Part shown: positions 7,212 to 12,584 of the stretch, piece by piece
Position numbering within the stretch: position 1 is the first letter of the stretch
Layout of the letters: each line of letters opens with the position of its first letter
NCBI GenBank assembly: GCA_947456915.1
Contig: CANGUQ010000062.1
Span: 1 to 12,584, forward strand
Direction: 5' to 3'
Length of the DNA stretch: 12,584 nt
Source: Betaproteobacteria bacterium
Lineage (GTDB): Bacteria; Pseudomonadota; Gammaproteobacteria; Burkholderiales; CAIKXV01
The notes under the pieces: model-generated
Seen by the model: the letters and a program-made list of their open reading frames with translations, nothing else
Told to the model about the DNA's origin: nothing
The model's database searches: none
Made by a program: the position numbers and the translations under genes

Positions 7212-8150
7212 TCAGCCTTCGTCGCGCCCCGTGAGCGGGCGGTCGTCGCCGGAGCTCGCCTTCGCCCGCCGGTTTCGCTCGACCTTCACCCAGAGTTCGA
7301 GATAGACCTTGCACCCGAAAAGCGATTCCATGTCGAGGCGCGCTGCGCTGGCGATCGCCTTGAGCTGGACGCCTCCTTCACCGATGACGATCGCCTTCTG
7401 TCCCGGCTTGGCGACCAGCACAGTGGCGAAGATACGGCGCAGCCGCGGCAGTTCCTCGAACTGGTCGATACGTACATCGCACTCGTACGGCAGTTCCGCA
7501 CCGAGATACCGGAACAGCTTCTCGCGCAGGATTTCCGTAGCGAGATGGCGCTCGCCGCGGTCGGTGAGCGCGTCGGGGTCGTACAGCAGCGGCTGCCGGG
7601 GCAGATGCTCCGCGAGGGCGTCCAGCAGCGGCGAGAAATCGGCATCGCGCTCGGCACTGACGGGCACGATCGCGGCGAATTCGCGGCTGGCGCGCACGCG
7701 GTCGATGAAAGGCAGCAGGCTGCGCTTGTCGGCGAGGCGGTCGATCTTGTTGATGACCAGGACCACAGGCAGCCCCGCAGGCAGCGCGGCACCTACCGCC
7801 TCGTCTTCCGCGCCGAAGCGGTCGGCCTCGATCACCCACGCGACAGCGTCGACGCCCTCGAGTGCCTGTACGGCTTCACGATTGAAGCTGCGCGAGCGGT
7901 GGCCGCTGCGGTTGCTCTGCAACCCGGGCGTGTCGACGAATCCGAACTGCCGCGAACCGTCGGTGACGATGCCGAGAAGCTGGCTGCGAGTGGTCTGCGG
8001 ACGCCGCGACACGATGGCCAGCTTGCGGCCGATCAGGCGGTTGAGCAGCGTCGACTTGCCCACGTTCGGCCGCCCGACGATGGCTATGCGTCCTGCGCGT
8101 GTGTCCGGTTGCGGGACATCTGGCGAATCTGCCTGCGCGTGTCCGGTCAC
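7212..8150 (-). CDS. era: GTPase Era
   Basis: Era is an essential GTPase that binds the 3' end of 16S rRNA and helps assemble the 30S ribosomal subunit. From the GTG at 8150 the protein is 312 aa, close to the family's usual 300. It shows the P-loop GRPNVGKS (residues 26-33), the switch threonines in RPQTTRSQ, DTPG, NKID and VSAE GTPase motifs, then a C-terminal type II KH domain (IVIGEGGVQLKAIASAAR, followed by the LELWVKV strand). The GTG overlaps the rnc stop as GTGA, arguing for translational coupling. The open frame extends further upstream inside rnc, but that extension is unlike Era and is rejected. Pairing with rnc is conserved across most bacteria. Confidence 0.96.
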   Translation of the reverse strand: MTGHAQADSPDVPQPDTRAGRIAIVGRPNVGKSTLLNRLIGRKLAIVSRRPQTTRSQLLGIVTDGSRQFGFVDTPGLQSNRSGHRSRSFNREAVQALEGVDAVAWVIEADRFGAEDEAVGAALPAGLPVVLVINKIDRLADKRSLLPFIDRVRASREFAAIVPVSAERDADFSPLLDALAEHLPRQPLLYDPDALTDRGERHLATEILREKLFRYLGAELPYECDVRIDQFEELPRLRRIFATVLVAKPGQKAIVIGEGGVQLKAIASAARLDMESLFGCKVYLELWVKVERNRRAKASSGDDRPLTGRDEG

Positions 8151-8806
8151 TTCGCGCTGCTCAGCCGCTCGAACGCCGCTGTTGCTGCCGCCTGCTCGGC
8201 ACCGCGTCGGCTCGACCCGCTGCCGCTGGTGCGCAGCGACAGTGCGTCGATGCTGCACTCGACCTCGAAGCGCTGTGCGTGCGCTTCGCCGCTGATGGCC
8301 ACCACTTCGTACCGGGGAAGTGCATGGCGGCGCGCCTGCAACCACTCCTGCAGTCGGGTCTTCGCGTCCTTCACCGGAGCCTGCGCGTCGATCGTCTGCA
8401 GCCGCGGGGCGATATTCGCTTCCACGAAGGCGCGCGCGGCCGCATAGCCAGCATCCAGGAACACTGCGCCGACGACCGCCTCGAACGCATCGGCGAGGAT
8501 CGACGGGCGTCCGTTGCCACCGGTGCGTGCCTCGCCCTCGCCCAGTCGCAGCGACGCGCCAAGCTGCAGTTCGAGCGCAATCGCGTAGAGCGCCTGCTGG
8601 TTCACCAGATTCGCGCGCAGGCGGGAGAGATCGCCCTCGGCTGCGGCTGGAAAACGCTCGAGCAGCAGTTCGGACACCACGCAGTTGAGCACGCTGTCAC
8701 CGAGAAACTCCAGGCGCTCGTTGTTGTCGGCGCTGCAGCTGCGGTGGGTGAGCGCACGATCGAGCAGCGCAGGATCGGAGAATCGGTGCTGGATCGCGCT
8801 CGACAT
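8147..8806 (-). CDS. rnc: Ribonuclease III
   Basis: RNase III cuts double-stranded RNA, including the rRNA precursor and many mRNA leaders. The protein (219 aa from the ATG at 8806) has the signature NERLEFLGDSVL with catalytic E33 and D37, the second acidic pair in ADAFEAVVGAVFLDAG, and a C-terminal double-stranded RNA-binding domain (DAKTRLQEWLQ to GAEQAAATAAFERL). The start is uncertain: a GTG at 8842 overlaps the stop of the preceding DUF4845 gene as GTGA and would add 12 residues, giving an N-terminus nearer the usual distance from the first conserved helix. Neither start has a clear ribosome-binding site. It overlaps era by four bases. Confidence 0.96.
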   Translation of the reverse strand: MSSAIQHRFSDPALLDRALTHRSCSADNNERLEFLGDSVLNCVVSELLLERFPAAAEGDLSRLRANLVNQQALYAIALELQLGASLRLGEGEARTGGNGRPSILADAFEAVVGAVFLDAGYAAARAFVEANIAPRLQTIDAQAPVKDAKTRLQEWLQARRHALPRYEVVAISGEAHAQRFEVECSIDALSLRTSGSGSSRRGAEQAAATAAFERLSSAK

Positions 8807-8838
8807 GTACTGGCGCCGCGGCGCGGGCGCTGCGGGGC

Positions 8839-9195
8839 TCACTGCGAAGACGGCTTGAAATCGACCAGCAGGCTTACGTTGCCGATCAACGGAATCACCA
8901 CCTGATACTGAGTGCGGATCACGAGCACGCCGCTCTCGCGCGTAACCTGGATGTCCTGGGCGGAAATCGCCTCGACGCGATCGATGGCCGTCTGTCGGCC
9001 GAATGCCGCGCGCACGTCGGCGGCCGTTGCATTCTTGAAGTCCGGGTTGGACGCGATCTGCCGGAATATCCGGGTGATCGTGTACTCCTCGATGTAGGCC
9101 GGCACCAGCTTGAAGCTGACGATCAGTGCGAACACGACCAGCACGCACACCGCGAGGAAGCTGGACAGCGCCAGGCCGCGTTGGTGGTAACGCAT
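8839..9195 (-). CDS. DUF4845 family membrane protein
   Basis: This 118-aa protein starts MRYHQRGLALSSF and has one hydrophobic segment (about residues 8-30) followed by KLVPAYIEEYTITRIFRQIA. Both blocks fit the DUF4845 family found between lepB and rnc in beta- and gammaproteobacteria. The rest would lie on the periplasmic side if the segment is an N-in anchor, and it ends with beta-strand-like stretches (VLVIRTQYQVVIPLIGNVSLLVDF). Its N-terminus resembles pilin-like or TadE-like anchors only loosely, and no catalytic motif is seen. Function is unknown. The ATG lies 13 bases after the lepB stop with GAAGG nine bases upstream, inside the end of lepB. Confidence 0.88.
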   Translation of the reverse strand: MRYHQRGLALSSFLAVCVLVVFALIVSFKLVPAYIEEYTITRIFRQIASNPDFKNATAADVRAAFGRQTAIDRVEAISAQDIQVTRESGVLVIRTQYQVVIPLIGNVSLLVDFKPSSQ

Positions 9196-9208
9196 GACGG
9201 AAACGCCT

Positions 9209-10012
9209 TCAGTGAATTCGGGTGCCGATGCGGCTCATCGCGTCGAAGTTCCACCAGACCATGAAGGCCCTGCCGACGATGTTGGCTTCCGGCACGAACC
9301 CCCAGTAGCGGCTGTCGTCACTTGCATCCCGATTGTCGCCCATGGTGAAGTAATGGCCGGGCGGAACGGTGCAGGTGAACGACTGATCATTGTATTCGCA
9401 ATTGTCGCGCAGCGGAAAGCGGCGTACTCCGGCCATCTGCAGGCTCGGACGGTCAGGCATCACCAGAATGTCGTGGGTTCGGCCATTGACCGATTCGGAA
9501 AGACGTTTCGCGCTGATGAACGACAGGCCGCCCTCGACGTAGCTGTAGTCGCCCACGGGCGTCATCTCGACCGCAGTGCCGTTGATCTCGAGACGCTTGG
9601 CGCGGTAGGTGATGCGATCACCAGGCACCGCCACCACCCGCTTGATGAAGTCGATGGACGGATTCTCGGGATAGCGGAACACCATCACGTCCCCGCGCTG
9701 CGGAGAGCCGATGTCGAACACCTTGACGTTAGCGACAGGCAGACGGATACCGTAGGTGTACTTGTTGACGAGGATGAAGTCGCCGATCAGCAGTGTCGGA
9801 ATCATCGAGCCCGACGGAATCTTGAACGGCTCGACCAGGAAAGAACGCAGCACGAACACGATCAGGATGACCGGAAAGAAGCTCTTCGGATACTCGATCC
9901 ACCAGGGCTCCGGGGTGCCGGACGGGCGGGCCTTGCGAAGCACGTACCGGTCGAGCAGCCAGACCCCGCCGGTGAGTATCAGCAGGATCAGCATGATCAG
10001 GGGAAAGTTCAA
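9209..10012 (-). CDS. lepB: Signal peptidase I
   Basis: LepB removes signal peptides from exported proteins at the periplasmic face of the inner membrane. The 267-aa protein has two N-terminal membrane segments (about residues 5-24 and 44-60), the catalytic serine S69 in PSGSMIPTLLIGD, the general-base lysine K124 in IDFIKRVVAVPGD, and the box E motif GDNRDASDDSRYWG. The start is a TTG at 10012: it gives MNFPLIMLILL, matching the NFPL start I recall from pseudomonad LepB, and a GTGAG stretch lies six bases upstream. An ATG at 9994 has no ribosome-binding sequence. The gene follows lepA by 66 bases, the standard lepA-lepB pair. Confidence 0.96.
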   Translation of the reverse strand: MNFPLIMLILLILTGGVWLLDRYVLRKARPSGTPEPWWIEYPKSFFPVILIVFVLRSFLVEPFKIPSGSMIPTLLIGDFILVNKYTYGIRLPVANVKVFDIGSPQRGDVMVFRYPENPSIDFIKRVVAVPGDRITYRAKRLEINGTAVEMTPVGDYSYVEGGLSFISAKRLSESVNGRTHDILVMPDRPSLQMAGVRRFPLRDNCEYNDQSFTCTVPPGHYFTMGDNRDASDDSRYWGFVPEANIVGRAFMVWWNFDAMSRIGTRIH

Positions 10013-10041
10013 CGTCGGCTCACTGTAGAGAGATTCGGTGC

Positions 10042-10070
10042 AGGCGCTGCCGGTCGTCGCAGCGACGCCT
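10042..10070. other. Hairpin in the lepA-lepB gap
   Basis: CGCTGC (10045-10050) and GCAGCG (10059-10064) form a perfect 6-bp stem with an 8-base loop, extended by AGG (10042-10044) with CCT (10068-10070) across a 3-base bulge. No T-run follows on either strand, so it is not an intrinsic terminator. In the lepA-lepB transcript it could be an RNA processing site or a moderate attenuator; this is inference only. Confidence 0.35.
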
Positions 10071-10078
10071 GGCGCAGT

Positions 10079-11872
10079 CTACTTGCTGTCGGTGCGCAAC
10101 ACGGCGAGGAAGGCTTCCTGCGGGATTTCGACGCGGCCAACCTGCTTCATCCGTTTCTTGCCTGCCTTCTGCTTTTCCAGCAGCTTGCGCTTGCGCGTGA
10201 TGTCGCCACCGTAGCACTTGGCGAGAACATTCTTGCGCAGTGCCTTGATCGTCTCGCGCGCGATGATGTGCGAGCCGATCGCGGCCTGCACCGCCACGTC
10301 GAACATCTGCCGCGGGATCAGTTCGCGCATCTTGACTGCCAGTTCCCGTCCGCGGGTCTGGCTGGTCGAGCGGTGCACGATCACCGAAAGGGCATCGACC
10401 TTGTCGCCGTTGATCAGGATATCGAGCTTGACGAGGTCCGATGAACGAAAGTCGGTGAATTCGTAATCGAGCGACGCGTAGCCGCGACTGACCGATTTGA
10501 GCTTGTCGAAGAAATCCATCACCACTTCGTTGAGCGGCAGTTCATAGGTGAGGATGACCTGCCGGCCCGAGTAGTGCATGTCCTTCTGTGCTCCGCGCTT
10601 CTGGTTGCACAGAGTCATCACGGGCCCGACGTAGTCCTGCGGCACGATGATCGTCGCCTTGATCATCGGTTCGAGGATGTCCTCGATCTTCGACGGCTCC
10701 GGAAGTCGCGACGGATTGTCGATCTCGACCGTCTCGCCGTCTCGCATCTGAATGCGGTAGACCACCGTGGGCGCGGTCGTGATCAGATCGATGCCGTACT
10801 CGCGCTCCAGACGCTCCTGCACGATCTCCATGTGCAGCAGCCCGAGAAAGCCGCAGCGAAAGCCGAAGCCGAGCGCCTGCGAGGTCTCCGGCTCGTAACG
10901 CAACGACGAGTCGTTGAGGTGCAGTTTCTCCAGCGCGTCGCGCAGTGCTTCGTAGGCGTTGGACTCGACCGGATAGAGCCCGGCGAACACCTGCGACTTG
11001 ATCTCCTTGAAGCCCGGCAGCGGCTGCGCAGCAGGCCGATCGGCGAGAGTTACGGTGTCGCCCACCATTGCCGCCTTGAGCTCCTTGATGCCGGCGATGA
11101 TGTAGCCGACCTCGCCTGCCGACAGCGACTCGGTCTGTCGCCCTTTCGGAGTGAACACGCCGACCTGTTCGCATCCGTAGGTCGCGCCAGTGGCCATCAG
11201 GAGCAGGCGGTCCTTCGGGCGCAGCACGCCGTCCTTGACGCGTACCAGCATCACCACGCCGACGTAGTTATCGAACCACGAGTCGATGATCAACGCCTTC
11301 AGCGGCGCGTCGGGATCGCCGGCAGGGGGCGGGATGCGGGCGATTACCTGCTCCAGGATGTCGTCGATTCCCAGCCCCGTCTTCGCGCTGGCGCGGACTG
11401 CGTCGTGGGCGTCGATGCCGATGATGTCCTCGATCTCCTGGATCACACGCTCGGGCTCGGCCGAAGGCAGGTCGATCTTGTTCAGCACAGCCACCACCTC
11501 GACGCCGAGCTCGGTGGCGGTATAGCAGTTGGCGACGGTCTGCGCTTCGACGCCCTGCGACGCATCGACGACCAGCAGTGCACCTTCGCACGCGGACAGC
11601 GAGCGCGACACCTCGTAGGAGAAGTCGACGTGTCCGGGGGTGTCGATCAGGTTGAGCTGATAGGTCCTGCCGTCGCGCGCGACGTACCTGAGGGCTGCCG
11701 TCTGGGCCTTGATCGTGATGCCGCGTTCGCGCTCGAGATCCATCGAGTCGAGCACCTGCTCGTCCATCTCGCGGTCGGACAGACCGCCGCAGCGCTGGAT
11801 GAAGCGATCGGCGAGCGTCGACTTGCCGTGATCGATGTGGGCGATGATCGAGAAGTTGCGTATGTGCTGCAT
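10079..11872 (-). CDS. lepA: Translation factor LepA (EF4), ribosome-associated GTPase
   Basis: LepA is a ribosome-bound GTPase related to EF-G; it has been linked to back-translocation, to translation initiation and to 30S assembly. The 597-aa protein has the full family length and start (MQHIRNFSIIAHIDHGKSTLADR). GTPase motifs are AHIDHGKS (11-18), RGIT (50-53), DTPGH (77-81), NKID (131-134) and SAKTGLGI. Later domains follow in order: the EF-Tu-like domain II, two EF-G-like domains (LGFGFRCGFLGLLHMEI) and the LepA-specific C-terminal domain (AKCYGGDITRKRKLLEKQKAGKKRMK). No membrane segment is expected. The 218 bases between this ATG and the preceding glutaredoxin-like gene hold no gene; a lone TAGAAT at 12020-12025 has no partner -35. 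Confidence 0.98.
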   Translation of the reverse strand: MQHIRNFSIIAHIDHGKSTLADRFIQRCGGLSDREMDEQVLDSMDLERERGITIKAQTAALRYVARDGRTYQLNLIDTPGHVDFSYEVSRSLSACEGALLVVDASQGVEAQTVANCYTATELGVEVVAVLNKIDLPSAEPERVIQEIEDIIGIDAHDAVRASAKTGLGIDDILEQVIARIPPPAGDPDAPLKALIIDSWFDNYVGVVMLVRVKDGVLRPKDRLLLMATGATYGCEQVGVFTPKGRQTESLSAGEVGYIIAGIKELKAAMVGDTVTLADRPAAQPLPGFKEIKSQVFAGLYPVESNAYEALRDALEKLHLNDSSLRYEPETSQALGFGFRCGFLGLLHMEIVQERLEREYGIDLITTAPTVVYRIQMRDGETVEIDNPSRLPEPSKIEDILEPMIKATIIVPQDYVGPVMTLCNQKRGAQKDMHYSGRQVILTYELPLNEVVMDFFDKLKSVSRGYASLDYEFTDFRSSDLVKLDILINGDKVDALSVIVHRSTSQTRGRELAVKMRELIPRQMFDVAVQAAIGSHIIARETIKALRKNVLAKCYGGDITRKRKLLEKQKAGKKRMKQVGRVEIPQEAFLAVLRTDSK

Positions 11873-12061
11873 CGATCCGGATCCGGGTCGGCCGGGCCGC
11901 TCGGGCCGGGCATGTGGGTTGAATCGCGGGACGGGTCGTCCGCTCGTATCGCGTCGCGGTCCGCTGCGATTCGCGACAGCACGCCACTTCGGCTGTTGCT
12001 GCGCCGCATGCGACTGCGGATTCTAGCCAAGTTGTTGATGCGCCGGGGTTTCGACTGTGCT

Positions 12062-12083
12062 GGTCCGGACCCTGGACGGACCG
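12062..12083. repeat. Palindrome and small hairpin after the glutaredoxin-like gene
   Basis: GGTCCGGACC (12062-12071) is a perfect 10-bp palindrome. On the minus strand GGTCCG (12083 to 12078) can also pair with CGGACC nine bases later, making a 6-bp stem shortly after the stop at 12091. There is no T-run, so an intrinsic terminator is unlikely. It may be chance in GC-rich DNA or a weak pause site. Confidence 0.25.
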
Positions 12084-12090
12084 GGCGGGT

Positions 12091-12327
12091 TCAGTCGAGG
12101 GCGCGGTCGAGCGCCTCCGGATCCAGACGTCCGTAACAGATCAGCCGTCCATCGTCGTGCGTGAGCACCGGCACCCGCTCCGCGTGCTGCGCCTGCAGTT
12201 CCGGATGTTCGTCGAGATCGATCACCCGCAGCGCGATGCGTCGCGCATTGACGAGCGGCTGCAGCTGCGCCTGCATCGTTTCGCAGAGCGAGCAGTAGTC
12301 GTGGACGTAGATGAGCAGGTTGCGCAA
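12091..12327 (-). CDS. Glutaredoxin-like (DUF836 type) thiol protein
   Basis: The encoded protein (78 aa from the TTG at 12327) has a compact thioredoxin fold: strand LLIYVHDYC, the redox motif C12-S-L-C15, helix ETMQAQLQPL, strand ALRVIDLDE, and the cis-proline segment VPVLTHDDGRLICYGRLD. This is the short glutaredoxin-like family with a CxxC motif that often stands just before lepA in betaproteobacteria and their relatives. Its substrate is unknown. The start is weakly supported: TTG at 12327 gives the usual family length, no ribosome-binding sequence is visible, and no ATG or GTG lies in frame upstream. The open frame continues to a TTG at 12474 inside the rRNA terminator, adding 49 residues with no resemblance to the family, so that start is rejected. 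Confidence 0.82.
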   Translation of the reverse strand: MRNLLIYVHDYCSLCETMQAQLQPLVNARRIALRVIDLDEHPELQAQHAERVPVLTHDDGRLICYGRLDPEALDRALD

Positions 12328-12379
12328 TGACGTGGTTGCAGTCAGTGGACAGCCCGTGCTGCCGCAAAATCGTGTTCCG

Positions 12380-12420
12380 GACCCGGCGTGGCGCCGGGGT
12401 GACTGCTGCGAGACCGGGTC
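12380..12420. repeat. Two competing inverted repeats upstream of the glutaredoxin-like gene
   Basis: CCCGGCG (12382-12388) and CGCCGGG (12392-12398) form a perfect 7-bp stem with a 3-base loop. The overlapping GACCCGG (12380-12386) can pair instead with CCGGGTC (12414-12420). Both cannot form at once. On the minus strand the first hairpin is followed 12 bases later only by a short TTTT, too weak for a confident terminator. It lies between the rRNA terminator and the glutaredoxin-like start, where a leader or a residual rRNA trailer structure would be expected. Confidence 0.35.
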
Positions 12421-12470
12421 GATGGTCCTGGCTGCACGGGTGTTGTGTCTGGAGTTGTTGTAGTGGAAGT

Positions 12471-12507
12471 ACAAACGCCCCAGGGCTTTTGGCCGAGGGG
12501 CGTTTTT
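12471..12507 (-). terminator. rRNA operon terminator, possibly bidirectional
   Basis: AAACGCCCC (12473-12481) and GGGGCGTTT (12497-12505) form a perfect 9-bp stem. The 15-base loop AGGGCTTTTGGCCGA can close further through GGC and GCC. On the minus strand it follows the 5S rRNA gene and ends in GGGGCGTTTGT. On the plus strand it ends in five T residues, so it could also stop transcription entering from the left. Position directly after 5S makes it the likely end of an rRNA operon. Confidence 0.85.
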
Positions 12508-12514
12508 GGTGGGG

Positions 12515-12584
12515 AGTCTGACGATGACCTACTTTCGCGCGAAAAGGATCGCACTATCATCGGCGCGGGAGCGTTTCACGGACC
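12515..12584 (-). rRNA. rrf: 5S ribosomal RNA, 3' part (continues past the window edge)
   Basis: The minus strand reads GTCCGTGAAACGCTCC, then CGCCGATGATAGTGCGA, then GCGAAAGTAGGTCATCGTCA. These are the conserved 3' half of proteobacterial 5S rRNA (GTGAAACG, CGCCGATGxTAGTG and the AGTAGG block), with wording closest to beta- and gammaproteobacterial versions. About 70 of the expected 115-120 bases are present; the 5' part lies outside the window. The exact 3' end (about 12515) is estimated from where the terminal stem should close. The presence of 16S and 23S genes further upstream is inferred. Confidence 0.92.

Noticed and set aside
5477..7234. 585-codon plus-strand open frame across acpS, pdxJ and recO
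   Set aside because: It crosses three well-supported minus-strand genes, has no family resemblance and reflects codon bias on the opposite strand.
7152..8447. 431-codon plus-strand open frame opposite era
   Set aside because: Antisense shadow of the era GTPase and KH domains; no recognisable protein family.
9194..10444. 416-codon plus-strand open frame opposite lepB and the end of lepA
   Set aside because: Antisense to LepB, which has intact catalytic residues; no ribosome-binding site and no recognisable fold.
12020..12025. TAGAAT as the -10 of a lepA promoter
   Set aside because: No -35-like sequence lies 16-18 bp upstream and no extended -10 TG is in the right place, so it is not supported as a promoter.
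10574..12136. 520-codon plus-strand open frame opposite lepA
   Set aside because: Antisense shadow of lepA; the translation has no domain and continues through the intergenic gap without a plausible start.
12328..12474. N-terminal extension of the glutaredoxin-like protein
   Set aside because: It begins with a TTG inside the rRNA terminator hairpin and runs through structured non-coding sequence; the extra residues do not resemble the family.
1..12584. CRISPR arrays, insertion sequences, phage genes, toxin-antitoxin pairs or defence systems
   Set aside because: No regularly spaced repeats, transposase or integrase motifs, or unassigned coding space large enough for such a system were seen; nearly all the sequence is accounted for by conserved housekeeping genes.

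Overview
The window is a compact stretch of a high-GC proteobacterial chromosome. Every recognisable protein gene lies on the minus strand, so the biological order runs from the right edge to the left edge. The gene order lepA-lepB-DUF4845-rnc-era-recO-pdxJ-acpS-nagZ, the uvrC-pgsA-tRNA-Gly order, a DUF3135 protein and the 5S rRNA sequence together suggest a high-GC gammaproteobacterium, or one close to the beta/gamma border. I cannot assign a genus.

Right end (about 12470-12584): the 3' part of a 5S rRNA gene enters from outside the window and is followed by a strong hairpin terminator, so an rRNA operon ends here. Next (12327 down to 7212): a small glutaredoxin-like thiol protein, the ribosomal GTPase LepA (EF4), signal peptidase I (LepB), a small membrane protein of family DUF4845, RNase III (Rnc) and the ribosome-assembly GTPase Era. 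Middle (7210 down to 2864): RecO (recombination repair), PdxJ (vitamin B6 synthesis), AcpS (acyl carrier protein activation), NagZ (peptidoglycan recycling), a cation diffusion facilitator metal exporter and a DUF3135 protein. Several junctions are 4-base ATGA or GTGA overlaps (rnc/era, pdxJ/acpS, acpS/nagZ, nagZ/CDF) or nearly touching (era/recO), so most of this block looks like one translationally coupled operon.

Left end (2830 down to 11): a short AT-rich gap with a likely promoter starts a second unit, uvrC-pgsA (nucleotide excision repair and phosphatidylglycerol synthesis). It is followed by a tRNA-Gly(GCC) gene with its own perfect-consensus sigma-70 promoter.

The content is overwhelmingly conserved housekeeping machinery. 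I found no mobile element, CRISPR array, toxin-antitoxin pair, defence gene or other sign of an undescribed system. The points worth a second look are local: promoter architecture, synteny breaks against relatives, uncertain start codons and a few unexplained inverted repeats.
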